Origin: Parabacteroides sp. An277
Lineage (GTDB): Bacteria; Bacteroidota; Bacteroidia; Bacteroidales; Tannerellaceae
Direction: 5' to 3'
Length of the DNA stretch: 64,000 bases
Assembly: GCF_002159645.1 (NCBI RefSeq)
Contig: NZ_NFJB01000003.1
Location: 1-64,000 of the forward strand
Both the position numbers and the translations under genes were made by a program. The stretch's first letter is position 1. The number at the start of each line of letters is the position of its first letter. The notes under the pieces are model-generated. The model was not told the DNA's origin. It saw only the letters and a program-made list of their open reading frames with translations, and did no database searches. This document shows positions 35,391-43,958 of this stretch, piece by piece.

Positions 35391-38303
35391 TTAATACCCG
35401 AAGATCTCCTCCTGGCTGAGTTTCTGAATCGGACCATACTGGCCGAGGCCCTTCATGTCCAAATCCTTTTCATCGCCCAGGACGACGTAGACGTACTTGC
35501 GGTCTTTCACCCATTTTTCTTGGAACGCCTTCACGTCGGCCAGCGTCAGGCCCGGAATCTGCTCGAAGAGTGCTTTGCGCATGTCTACCTCCAGCCCTAA
35601 ATCCTGCATTGCAAGGTAAGTCCAGAGGACGTTCTCCTTGATGGTGCGGTCGGTACGCATCCGGGTGAGGAGCGCGTCTTTGGCCAGGTTGAATGCCTGT
35701 TCGGATTCGGGCATTTGGTTGATAATCCCGTCGAACGCCCGCATCGCGTCGAGCATCTTGTCGTTTTGCGTGGCGATGAAGGTGCGGTATACATAGGGAT
35801 ATTTCAGTTTCGAAGGCGAGATGAGGTACGCCCCGGCCGTATAGGCCAACGCCCGTGCCTCGCGCATTTCCTGGAAGACGATGGAGTTCATGCCGCCGCT
35901 GAAGTACTCGTTGTAGAGGCTGAGAATCGGGTCGATGGTAGCATCAAACTGCTCGCCCCGGTTCGAGACGGCCGAGAAATAAATCTGCTTGGCATCGTAT
36001 TGGGCGAAGTAGACCTTGTTCTCCTTCGTTTCTTGCATCTGGAAGTCGGGCGCATCGGGGACGGGTTTCAACGTTTCGGGTACCTTGTGGCGTTCGCGGA
36101 TGATGTTCACGAGCGCATCGGGTTTCTCCGGCCCGTAATACAGAATCTTATGCTCATACGTGTTGATTTGGTGGATACGGTCTACCAACTCCTGCGGGTT
36201 CATGGCCTGAAGTTCGGCATTCGTGAGGATATGGGTAGTCGGCGAGTTCGCTCCCCAGATGGCATATTGCACCAATTGGCTGAAGTTGGCGCCCTGGTTG
36301 AGTTTCGCGTCTGCCCGAGCTTTGAGGATATCGTTCGCCAGGTTCGCGTAAGCATCGGGATTGACCTGCGCATCCGCCAACAGCTCCTCGAAGAGTGCCA
36401 TCACCTGCGGCATGTTCTCGCTAAGGCCAGACAGGGTCACATACGTGCGGTCCGAACCCGGATGCACGCCGAAGTTGCACGCCAATTGGTAGAATTCCAT
36501 GTTGATTTCCTGCAGGCTCTTCTTCGAAGTTCCGAGGTAAGAGAGGTAATCGAACGCGGTACCCATCGCCTTGTCGTTGTTCGTTCCCATCTCGAAGACG
36601 TAAATCAGCGTAAAGAGGTCGTTCGTTGTGTTCTCTTTATATAATATAGGTATGCCGGATTGAGCCGTGAGCTTTTGCATGTCCTTGCTGAAGTCGAGGA
36701 AGACGGGTTCGATTGGAGCGACTTGCTCGGCCTGTATCTCGCGGAGGAACGCGCTCGAGCTGTCGCGATTCATCACGATAGGCGTGATGGCGGGCTTGTC
36801 TATCTTCTTCTCGTTCGGGTCGACGCCTTGGCGTTTGTAGACTACGGCATAGTTATCACCGAAGTATTGGTTGGCAAAGTCCACGATGTCCTGCTTGGTG
36901 ATTTTGCTCATGTTGTCGATTTGGTTCACGACGTCTTTCCAGTCATCGCCGTCGATGAAAGCGGAGACGAATCGGTCGGCACGGCTGCTGTTCTCCTCCA
37001 GCGACTGCATGTAGTAGAGCTTGTAGTTATTGATAGAGGCTTGCAGGAGCTTCTCGTCGAAATCGCCCTTCTTGAGTTTTTCTATCTCCGCCAGGAAGAG
37101 GTCCTTCACTTCGTCGAGAGTTTGCCCTTGCTTAGGCGCACCCATCATCAAATAGGTCGAATAATCCGCCAAAGGCATGACGCCGGCGTTGAAGTTCAAT
37201 ACTTTTTGCTGTTGAGCCAAGTCGATGTCCAGCAATCCCGCTTTCCCGTTACTCATGACTTGGCTGAGGAGCGTCAGGAGATTATCCGATTGAATATCGG
37301 TCGGGATACGCCATGCCAACGCTACGTTCTCGGCATCCAAACCTAATACCTCCTTTACGACCGGTTCCTTGAGGGGATTCGCTTTCGGCTCGGGGCGTGC
37401 GGGCAGGTTTTCGTTCGGCTTCATGGTGCCGAAGTATTTTTGAATGGTGGCGATGGTCTTGTCTGGATCCAAATCGCCAGACATGCAGATGGCGATATTG
37501 TTCGGGACGTACCACGTCTTGTAATAATTCTTGATGTTGGTGATGGAAGGATTCTTCAAATCCTCTTGCGTACCGAGGACGGTTTGCGTCCCATACGGAT
37601 AATCTGGATAAAGCGCGCTCAATACGGCTTCGAGCAGCTTTTCGGAATCTTGCGTCAGATACATGTTCTTCTCTTCATATACCGTCTCCAATTCGGTATG
37701 GAATCCACGGATAACAGCGTTTTGGAAGCGGTCTGCTTGAATTTGTGCCCAGCGGTCAATCTCGTTCGATGGAATATCTTCCACATATACCGTCTGGTCG
37801 AACCACGTGTAAGCATTCGTGCCGGTAGCCCCGATGGAAGCCATTAGCTTGTCGTATTCGTTTGGAATAGCGAGTTTCGAAGCTTCGTAGGAGACACTAT
37901 CGATTTGATGGTAAATCGCTTTTCGTTGGGCTTCGTCCGTCGTGGTACGATAGACCTCAAACAAACGTTCAATTTCGTCGAGCATCGGTTTTTCCGTTTC
38001 ATAATTCGTGGTGCCGAAATGGGTGGTACCCTTAAACATCAAGTGCTCGAAGTAGTGCGCCAAGCCGGTTGTTTCGGCGGGGTCATTCTTTCCCCCCACG
38101 CGCACCGCGATATACGTCTGGATGCGGGGCGTCTCTTTGTTTACGGTTAAATACACTTTCAACCCGTTGTCTAAGGTGTAGATGCGGGCTTTCATCGGGT
38201 CGTTCGGAACCGATTCATAAGGGATGGAAGAGCCTGTTTGCGAACACGAGGCGAACAGTCCCATGAATAAAGCACATCCCAAGATGCAAATAGTTTTACG
38301 CAT
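35391..38303 (-). CDS. M16 family metallopeptidase lipoprotein
   Basis: I place the start at 38303 (MRKTICILGCALFMGLFASC), giving lipobox Cys20 and 970 residues; an in-frame ATG at 38333 lies at or above the likely promoter. It contains two M16 peptidase units. The first has the inverted zinc motif HYFEHLMFKGT and the downstream Glu in ELETVYEEKNM, so it should be active. The second half (from ~510) lacks HxxEH, as is normal for the non-catalytic partner half. It probably degrades peptides in the periplasm. Confidence 0.93.
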   Translation of the reverse strand: MRKTICILGCALFMGLFASCSQTGSSIPYESVPNDPMKARIYTLDNGLKVYLTVNKETPRIQTYIAVRVGGKNDPAETTGLAHYFEHLMFKGTTHFGTTNYETEKPMLDEIERLFEVYRTTTDEAQRKAIYHQIDSVSYEASKLAIPNEYDKLMASIGATGTNAYTWFDQTVYVEDIPSNEIDRWAQIQADRFQNAVIRGFHTELETVYEEKNMYLTQDSEKLLEAVLSALYPDYPYGTQTVLGTQEDLKNPSITNIKNYYKTWYVPNNIAICMSGDLDPDKTIATIQKYFGTMKPNENLPARPEPKANPLKEPVVKEVLGLDAENVALAWRIPTDIQSDNLLTLLSQVMSNGKAGLLDIDLAQQQKVLNFNAGVMPLADYSTYLMMGAPKQGQTLDEVKDLFLAEIEKLKKGDFDEKLLQASINNYKLYYMQSLEENSSRADRFVSAFIDGDDWKDVVNQIDNMSKITKQDIVDFANQYFGDNYAVVYKRQGVDPNEKKIDKPAITPIVMNRDSSSAFLREIQAEQVAPIEPVFLDFSKDMQKLTAQSGIPILYKENTTNDLFTLIYVFEMGTNNDKAMGTAFDYLSYLGTSKKSLQEINMEFYQLACNFGVHPGSDRTYVTLSGLSENMPQVMALFEELLADAQVNPDAYANLANDILKARADAKLNQGANFSQLVQYAIWGANSPTTHILTNAELQAMNPQELVDRIHQINTYEHKILYYGPEKPDALVNIIRERHKVPETLKPVPDAPDFQMQETKENKVYFAQYDAKQIYFSAVSNRGEQFDATIDPILSLYNEYFSGGMNSIVFQEMREARALAYTAGAYLISPSKLKYPYVYRTFIATQNDKMLDAMRAFDGIINQMPESEQAFNLAKDALLTRMRTDRTIKENVLWTYLAMQDLGLEVDMRKALFEQIPGLTLADVKAFQEKWVKDRKYVYVVLGDEKDLDMKGLGQYGPIQKLSQEEIFGY

Positions 38304-38419
38304 AACTTTCTTTATTTGATAATTCGTTTGCAAATATCTAAAATAATGCGAACAAATTTAAGCTTTTTGCGGAAAATAATTGGCATCTTGCCGAACGATA
38401 AGATGAAAAAAGAGCTTTT

Positions 38420-39067
38420 TTACCGTTTTCCAATGGTCGGGACGCGGAAAGTCTCCTGGTAGTCCTCGCCTTTTCTGTCTGTTTTTAAGGTAATGGTATA
38501 TTCCGCCTCGCCCGATTTCAAGGAGGAATTGGCCCACATGTTAATCCGATAGCGAATCTGCTCGCCTGGCTTGACGCGCCGGATGGGTATCGGTTCGGAA
38601 TGGCGGATGCGTCGAGCGTTCCGGTCTCCTTTTAATTCAGGTTCAATTTGCGGGATAGTGGCATCGCCTTCATTGCAAATGATAAACGTCAGGTGGCATC
38701 GTTCGCCCGCGTCTATCGCCCGGTTTCCGTTTTCATCCTCGAGGATAATGTCGCGGATAAACAAAGCCGGTTCGCGTCGTTCGTACACATGGGTTGTCTC
38801 TTTGCGGGTATTCCGCGCTGTATTATAGGGGCTTGTAGCAGCAGCTCCGATAGCGCTTCCCGCTACTCCGCCTACGACTGAGCCAATCATCGAGCCACCC
38901 CAACCGCCCACGCGGTCGCCTATCAACGAACCCGAAATGCTTCCAATCATTCCTCCTGTTTGCATCCCGAAGAGTTGCTTGTTTTGGGGTGTCATCGTGG
39001 CGCATCCCGTGGCCAATACCAAGCAGCTTGTCCATAAAATTGTTTGAAAAAAAGCCTTCATCATCAA
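38420..39067 (-). CDS. Glycine-zipper lipoprotein
   Basis: The 215-residue protein has a lipoprotein signal (LVLATGC), a Gly-rich zipper (about 35-75: MIGSISGSLIGDRVGGWGGSMIGSVVGGVAGSAIGAAA) and a beta-sandwich domain (from ~100: IRDIILEDENGNRAIDAGERCHLTFIICN). The zipper may insert in the outer membrane. Three consecutive ATG codons leave the exact start uncertain by two residues. A candidate short RNA and a repeat array lie upstream. Confidence 0.75.
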   Translation of the reverse strand: MMMKAFFQTILWTSCLVLATGCATMTPQNKQLFGMQTGGMIGSISGSLIGDRVGGWGGSMIGSVVGGVAGSAIGAAATSPYNTARNTRKETTHVYERREPALFIRDIILEDENGNRAIDAGERCHLTFIICNEGDATIPQIEPELKGDRNARRIRHSEPIPIRRVKPGEQIRYRINMWANSSLKSGEAEYTITLKTDRKGEDYQETFRVPTIGKR

Positions 39068-39128
39068 TATTCATTTTCTATATATAACATATAGAGGGCG
39101 AAGAGGGTTCAGGGTTTAATGCTTTTTT

Positions 39129-39217
39129 AGCCGAAGGCGGTTTGGGGTTATCGTTATAATCGTTTCCGATATTCGTTTCCGATATTCGTTATAATCGTTT
39201 GGGATTATCGTTATAAT
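39129..39217. repeat. Array 4: 22-bp period array, AT-rich
   Basis: Units TCGTTATAATCGTTTnnGATnn begin at 39151, 39186 and 39208, with a related unit at 39129 and a 13-bp partial duplication at 39173-39185. The 39186 to 39208 step is 22 bp. GATTAT-CGTT-ATAATC forms the palindrome. It lies between the candidate RNA and the glycine-zipper lipoprotein gene. Confidence 0.65.
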
Positions 39218-39255
39218 TAGGGAGAATGATAGGCATCCATTGTTTCTTTTATTAC

Positions 39256-39406
39256 ACACAAAAGCCTCACTTCCCAGCGAGGCCTTTTGCGTATATCGGA
39301 AATAACCAATAAAAACTTTCCAATATGTATCATCTTATATGCTTACATAAATTAGCGATTCGGTTTTGGTCCTGAGATTATACTAATAGTGTTACGTTCA
39401 TTTTGA
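39256..39406 (-). ncRNA. Candidate small RNA or attenuator leader
   Basis: A good promoter (39412-39442) and an intrinsic terminator (AAGGCCTCGC and GTGAGGCTTTT, 39258-39290, with T-rich end) define a leftward transcript of about 150 nt. It contains no long frame. A 7-codon frame at 39378-39401 (MNVTLLV) lies near its 5' end. It may be a stand-alone RNA or a leader that controls the lipoprotein gene 190 bp downstream. Confidence 0.5.
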
Positions 39407-39411
39407 CGATG

Positions 39412-39442
39412 CAAAGATATTTCCATCTACGGCTTCCGGCAA
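39412..39442 (-). promoter_or_regulatory. Promoter of candidate small RNA
   Basis: On the minus strand TTG (39442-39440), a 20-bp spacer and TATCTTTG (39419-39412). Confidence 0.7.
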
Positions 39443-39561
39443 TACCTATTTATATGTATTCCGAGCCGTTTTACTACCTATATTTGAGTAATAAACCAAG
39501 AAAAATGCATATTTAGGGAAGATTCTTCCCTTTTTTCGGCGGGATATTGGGTAGAAATACA

Positions 39562-39569
39562 TATTTTTG
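39562..39569 (+). promoter_or_regulatory. -7 box for operon at 39599
   Basis: TATTTTTG lies 30 bp before the ATG at 39599, with TTG at 39547. This makes the in-frame GTG at 39569 too early to be the start. Confidence 0.5.
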
Positions 39570-39598
39570 TGAATGCAAAACAGGGTATTTACGATAAA

Positions 39599-40258
39599 AT
39601 GGCATATAAAGAAAAATTAGCGCATTTGCTTTCCGACATTCAAAGCCTCGAGATGCTGGTCCGGGGAATGCAAGAGGAGGACGATTTGTCTGCTCTTTCG
39701 TTCGCAAGGGCGGGTAATTGGGCGTATGCGGTGTTGGAGAAGTTGAAGGCGTTGGAAAACGAACAGATGCAGCAATTGCATATCCGCCTCGTGGAACAAC
39801 AAGAGGAGTTGAACCATTTGCAGGCATTGACGGAACAGTATCAAAAGAAGGCTGAAGAGCGTCAACAAGTACTTTTGCAAGCTCAAAAGGCATACGAGGA
39901 ACCCGTCCAAGTGGAAACTCCCGCGCCTCTCCCGGAGGAGGAAGCGCCTCAAATGGAGGAAAAGGCGGAAGAACCCGTACCGCCTGTAGCCGAAAAGCCG
40001 AATGTCGTTTTGCAGGATGTATTGGCAAAGCAGACGATGACAGATTTCCGGAAGGCTTTCAGTTTGAACGATCGTTTCCGTTTCCGCCGGGAGTTGTTCG
40101 GAGGAGATGAAGCACGGATGAATCAAACGATAGCGGATTTGAATGCGATGACTTCGCTCGATGAGGCTAAACGTTACCTCCAGGAACGGATGGCATGGGA
40201 TTGGCAAGACGAAGCAACTTCAGACTTTATTAAACTATTGGAGAAAAGATTTATCTAA
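39599..40258 (+). CDS. Coiled-coil hypothetical protein
   Basis: The start at 39599 (MAYKEKLAHLLSD) follows from the promoter position. The 219-residue cytosolic protein has a helical N-terminus, a coiled coil (about 45-95), a Pro/Glu-rich linker (about 100-135) and a conserved C-terminal domain (TDFRKAFSLNDRFRFRRELFGGDEARMNQTIADLNAM). I have seen similar proteins in Bacteroidales without a function. It is 14 bp upstream of rsmI. Confidence 0.78.
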   Translation: MAYKEKLAHLLSDIQSLEMLVRGMQEEDDLSALSFARAGNWAYAVLEKLKALENEQMQQLHIRLVEQQEELNHLQALTEQYQKKAEERQQVLLQAQKAYEEPVQVETPAPLPEEEAPQMEEKAEEPVPPVAEKPNVVLQDVLAKQTMTDFRKAFSLNDRFRFRRELFGGDEARMNQTIADLNAMTSLDEAKRYLQERMAWDWQDEATSDFIKLLEKRFI

Positions 40259-40272
40259 GGATAAGCAGATAG

Positions 40273-40995
40273 ATGGAAAAGCGTATGGCAAAACTGACGG
40301 TGGTACCGACTCCGGTCGGAAACTTAGAGGATATGACCTTTCGGGCTATCCAAGTGTTGAAAGAAGCGGATCTGGTCTTGGCGGAAGATACGCGGACGAC
40401 CAGCATTCTTTTCAAACATTTTGATATCCAGAATAAGATGCAATCGCACCATAAGTTTAACGAGCATCAGACGGTTGAGCAATTGGCGGCTCGCATTCGG
40501 GCAGGCGAACACATCGCGTTGGTATCGGATGCCGGGACGCCGGCTATTTCAGACCCCGGTTTTCTCTTGGTGCGTGAATGCGTTCGTCAGGGGGTTGAGG
40601 TCGAATGTTTGCCGGGTGCGACGGCGTTTGTGCCGGCTTTGGTCGTATCCGGTTTGCCCAACGAGAAGTTTTGCTTCGAAGGTTTTCTTCCGCAAAAGAA
40701 GGGAAGGCAAACGCGCTTGCAAGAGTTGGCGACCGAGACGCGGACGATGGTCTTTTATGAGTCTCCGTTTCGGTTGGTCAAGACGTTGACGCAATTGGCG
40801 GAAATCATGGGAGCGGATCGGCAAGTATCCGTCTCGCGCGAGATATCCAAATTGCATGAAGAGACGGTTCGCGGGACATTGGAAGAGGTAATACAACATT
40901 TTACCCAACAAGAACCGAAGGGCGAAATCGTCATCGTATTAGCCGGTATTAAAGAACAAAAGAAAAGTAAGAAAGCAACAGAAGAAGATGTATAA
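40273..40995 (+). CDS. rsmI: 16S rRNA 2'-O-methyltransferase RsmI
   Basis: The 240-residue enzyme methylates the ribose of C1402 of 16S rRNA using S-adenosylmethionine. Landmarks are VPTPVGNLEDMTFRAI, LAEDTRTTSILFKHF, SDAGTPAISDPG and YESPFRLVKTL. An alternative start four codons later is possible. The lysine-rich tail is slightly longer than the family core. It is part of a run of five co-directional genes. Confidence 0.96.
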   Translation: MEKRMAKLTVVPTPVGNLEDMTFRAIQVLKEADLVLAEDTRTTSILFKHFDIQNKMQSHHKFNEHQTVEQLAARIRAGEHIALVSDAGTPAISDPGFLLVRECVRQGVEVECLPGATAFVPALVVSGLPNEKFCFEGFLPQKKGRQTRLQELATETRTMVFYESPFRLVKTLTQLAEIMGADRQVSVSREISKLHEETVRGTLEEVIQHFTQQEPKGEIVIVLAGIKEQKKSKKATEEDV

Positions 40996-41014
40996 CAAAC
41001 TAAAAGAAAGAAGC

Positions 41015-41887
41015 ATGAAAAAAGTATTAGTTGCATGTATGTGCACGGCCTTGTTGGTTTCATGTGGCCAACAATCTGCAGAACAAAAAAGGTTGCAAGC
41101 CGAAAACGATTCGTTGAAGGTGGAAAATGCGAAGGCAACCAGCGAGTTGAATGATATGTTGGCTACGTTGGATGATATAGAAGCTGGTTTTAATTCGATT
41201 CGGGAAGCCGAGAATTATTTGAAGGTGCAGCAGCAGGCGGGCGATGAGATGACGCCGGGCCGGCGTGAGCAAATCAAAGAGAATATGAAGCTCGTTTCTG
41301 AAACGTTGAAGAAGAATCGCGAGCAGATTGCCGACCTTCAGAAGAAGTTGAACCAGAGCGGGTCAAAAAATGCTACTTTGCAAAAGATGGTGAACCGCCT
41401 TTCGAAGGAATTGGATGAAAAGACTGCTCAAATCGTCGCTTTGCAAGAGGATTTAGCCAAGAAGAATGTCCGTATTCAGGAATTGGATGAAGCTGTAGCC
41501 GACTTGAACGAGAACGTGGAAAACCTTTCGACAACTAATGCGGCTCAAGCCGAGAAGCTGGATGCGCAGGATAAAGAATTACATACGGCTTATTATTGTT
41601 TTGGTACTTCGAAAGAGTTGAAAGCGCAGAATATCTTGAGCAAGAAGGGACTTTTCTCGAAGACTAAAGTATTGCAAGATGGTTTCAACAAGGATTATTT
41701 TATCACCATTGATATCCGTGAAGTAACCGAAATCCCGCTCTTTGCATCGAAGGCGAAGTTGCAATCCAACCATCCGCAGGGTTCGTATGAGTTTGTTGAG
41801 GATGAGGAAGGCAACCAAACATTGAAAATTACCAATCCGGAATCGTTCTGGAGCTTGAGCAAATATTTGGTAATCGAGGTGGGCTGA
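41015..41887 (+). CDS. Coiled-coil lipoprotein
   Basis: The start at 41015 (MKKVLVACMCTALLVSC) gives lipobox Cys17 and 290 residues. A long coiled coil runs from ~22 to ~190. The C-terminal domain (about 195-290, HTAYYCFGTSKELKAQNILSKKGLF to the end) is beta-rich. It is probably an anchored periplasmic spacer protein. The function is unknown. The stop codon overlaps the yjjG start (TGATG). Confidence 0.78.
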   Translation: MKKVLVACMCTALLVSCGQQSAEQKRLQAENDSLKVENAKATSELNDMLATLDDIEAGFNSIREAENYLKVQQQAGDEMTPGRREQIKENMKLVSETLKKNREQIADLQKKLNQSGSKNATLQKMVNRLSKELDEKTAQIVALQEDLAKKNVRIQELDEAVADLNENVENLSTTNAAQAEKLDAQDKELHTAYYCFGTSKELKAQNILSKKGLFSKTKVLQDGFNKDYFITIDIREVTEIPLFASKAKLQSNHPQGSYEFVEDEEGNQTLKITNPESFWSLSKYLVIEVG

Positions 41888-42579
41888 TGCATTACAAGAG
41901 TTTATTCATCGATTTGGATGATACCCTCTGGGATACGTTCCATAATAATAAAGAATGCCTCAAAGAGCTGTATGCCGAACTCCGTTTGGACCGGTATTAC
42001 GCCTCTTTTGAGGCTTTCTTTTCGCTTTATATGCCTAATAATATTGAGCTTTGGGCTCAGTATCGGCGGGGAGAAATCGATCGGTTGACGCTCATCATCG
42101 AGCGTTTCCGTCCTTTCCTTCGTCCGTTGGGGATCGTAGAGCAAAAGGATATTTTAAAGATTAATAATCATTTCTTGGAGCAAACCACGAAGCAGACACG
42201 CTTGATTCCGGGTGCTATCGAGTTGCTCGAATACCTGCGGCCCCATTATAAGATGTATATCCTTTCCAATGGGTTTCGCGAAGTCCAATCGCTCAAGATG
42301 GAGAACTCCGGGCTGGCGCCTTATTTCGAGCGACTGATTCTTTCGGAAGATGCGAAAATCCAGAAGCCTCATCCCGGTATTTTTGATTATGCCTTGCAGG
42401 AAACGGGTGCTGTCCGCGAGGAATCATTGATGATTGGCGATAGCTGGGAGGCTGACATCATCGGTGCGCACGATTCCGGTATCGACCAGATTTGGTATAA
42501 TCCTAAACAGGAGCCTATACGGGGATTTCGTCCTACTTTCACCGTCGTTACATTAGCAGAAATAACACATATCTTATGA
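41887..42579 (+). CDS. yjjG: YjjG-family HAD nucleotidase
   Basis: The 230-residue HAD hydrolase has motif I (FIDLDDTLWDT), motif II (ILSNGF), motif III Lys (AKIQKPHPGIF) and motif IV (MIGDSWEADIIGAHDSG). Relatives dephosphorylate nucleoside monophosphates, including non-canonical pyrimidines. It overlaps its neighbours by 1 bp and 4 bp (ATGA), indicating coupled translation. Confidence 0.88.
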   Translation: MHYKSLFIDLDDTLWDTFHNNKECLKELYAELRLDRYYASFEAFFSLYMPNNIELWAQYRRGEIDRLTLIIERFRPFLRPLGIVEQKDILKINNHFLEQTTKQTRLIPGAIELLEYLRPHYKMYILSNGFREVQSLKMENSGLAPYFERLILSEDAKIQKPHPGIFDYALQETGAVREESLMIGDSWEADIIGAHDSGIDQIWYNPKQEPIRGFRPTFTVVTLAEITHIL

Positions 42580-43355
42580 AAACAAAAAATCTATTGGCTT
42601 TAGCCATCGGTCTGTTCGGCCTCCTCTCCAGTTGCCAGGAGCAACCGAAGGAATGGAAATTGGTTTGGGAAGAGAATTTCGAAGAGACGGACTCTTTTGA
42701 CCCGGGTATCTGGAGTAAAATCCCACGCGGGACTGCGGATTGGAACCGTCATATGTCGGATTTTGATTCCTGTTATGCCATGCAAAATGGGCATCTGGTT
42801 TTGCGGGGCATTGTCAACTATAGTTTACCGAATGATACCTCTCCGGTCCTCACGGGCGGTGTCTATACAAAGGGTAAGATGCTGTTTTCGAATGGTCGTC
42901 TGGAGATTTGTGCCCGTCTGCACGGTGCGCAAGGTGCTTGGCCCGCTTTTTGGCTCTTGCCGGAAGATGCGCCATGGCCTCAGGGCGGCGAGATAGATAT
43001 TATGGAGCGTCTGAACAATGATTCCATTGCGTATCAAACGGTGCATTCGCATTATACTTACGTGCAGGGATTTAAAGATAATCCGCCGCAGGGAAGTACG
43101 GGACCTATCAACCGCGAGGATTACAATATTTATGCGGTGGAACTTTATCCCGACAGTCTCTCGTTCTATATCAACGATGTGCATACCTTCACCTATCCGC
43201 GCATCGAGACTGATAAAGAGGGGCAATTCCCTTTCAATCGTCCCTTCTATCTTTTGTTGGATATGCAACTGGGCGGCTCTTGGGTAGGTCGTTATGATAC
43301 GAAAGATTTGCCTGTCCAGATGGAAATTGATTGGGTGCGCTTCTATCAGAAATGA
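42576..43355 (+). CDS. Glycoside hydrolase family 16 lipoprotein
   Basis: The 259-residue protein has a lipoprotein signal (LLSSC, Cys20) and a single jelly-roll GH16 domain. The catalytic motif is EIDIME (Glu139 nucleophile, Asp141, Glu144 acid/base), as in laminarinases, lichenases and agarases. The conserved GAWPAFWLLP precedes it. The substrate is probably a beta-1,3- or mixed-linked glucan or similar, not determinable here. No SusCD pair is adjacent. A terminator follows. Confidence 0.93.
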   Translation: MKTKNLLALAIGLFGLLSSCQEQPKEWKLVWEENFEETDSFDPGIWSKIPRGTADWNRHMSDFDSCYAMQNGHLVLRGIVNYSLPNDTSPVLTGGVYTKGKMLFSNGRLEICARLHGAQGAWPAFWLLPEDAPWPQGGEIDIMERLNNDSIAYQTVHSHYTYVQGFKDNPPQGSTGPINREDYNIYAVELYPDSLSFYINDVHTFTYPRIETDKEGQFPFNRPFYLLLDMQLGGSWVGRYDTKDLPVQMEIDWVRFYQK

Positions 43356-43437
43356 GCATGGGATGAAAAGGAGAATCCTCTATTTGAGGTGAAGAATCAA
43401 TCGAATTTTTCGTTCGTTTTTATATTTAACATGTATT

Positions 43438-43469
43438 AGCCTCAGGTCTTCGGACTTGGGGCTTTTCTT
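43438..43469 (+). terminator. Intrinsic terminator after the GH16 gene
   Basis: AGCCTCAGGTC, a TTCG tetraloop and GACTTGGGGCT, followed by TTTTCTTTT. Confidence 0.85.
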
Positions 43470-43501
43470 TTGTAGGGAGGTTATTTTTATATATGGAATG
43501 A

Positions 43502-43848
43502 TTTGCACCGCCGGTGCAAATACCGCTATGTTAATAAACCTATTTGCACCGTCGGTGCAAACGTCACTATGTTAATGAATCTATTTGCACCGTCGGTGCA
43601 AACGTCACTATGTTAATGAATCTATTTGCACCGTCGGTGCAAACGTCGCTATGTTAATAAATCTATTTGCACCGTCGGTGCAAACGTCTCAATGTTAATA
43701 GACCTATTTGCACCGTCAGTGCAAGCAGCAAAATTAACATAGTCCTATTTGCACCGCCGGTGCAAGCACTAAAATGTACGTGGTCTTATTTGCACCGCCG
43801 GTGCAAGCTTTGTTTTATAAATGGAATGAGTTGCATCGCCGGTGCAAA
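43502..43848. repeat. Array 5: nine-unit 41-bp palindrome array
   Basis: TTTGCACCGnCGGTGCAAA or close variants start at 43502, 43543, 43584, 43625, 43666, 43707, 43748, 43789 and 43830, exactly 41 bp apart. Spacers in units 1-5 share ATGTTAAT, which appears inverted (ATTAACAT) in unit 6. Spacers are related, so this is not a CRISPR. It lies between the GH16 terminator and the DUF6261 promoter. Confidence 0.95.
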
Positions 43849-43902
43849 TAAAGCATATATATTAAAAATAGTTATATCTTATATGAAATGCAAGCTGATA
43901 TT

Positions 43903-43932
43903 TTGATTATTCCATCCAATACTATATATTTG
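43903..43932 (+). promoter_or_regulatory. Promoter for the DUF6261 gene
   Basis: TTG (43903-43905), a 19-bp spacer and TATATTTG (43925-43932), 26 bp before the start codon and 55 bp after the array. Confidence 0.7.
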
Positions 43933-43958
43933 CAACCGGGACATAAACATATCTGATT

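Noticed and set aside
35131-35437. Repeat-containing proteins in several frames on both strands
   Set aside because: They arise because the 42-bp DNA repeat is divisible by three; no frame has promoter or protein-like features apart from the repeat.
43502-43848. Possible CRISPR array
   Set aside because: The spacers between palindromes are similar to each other, the period is exact and no cas genes are present.
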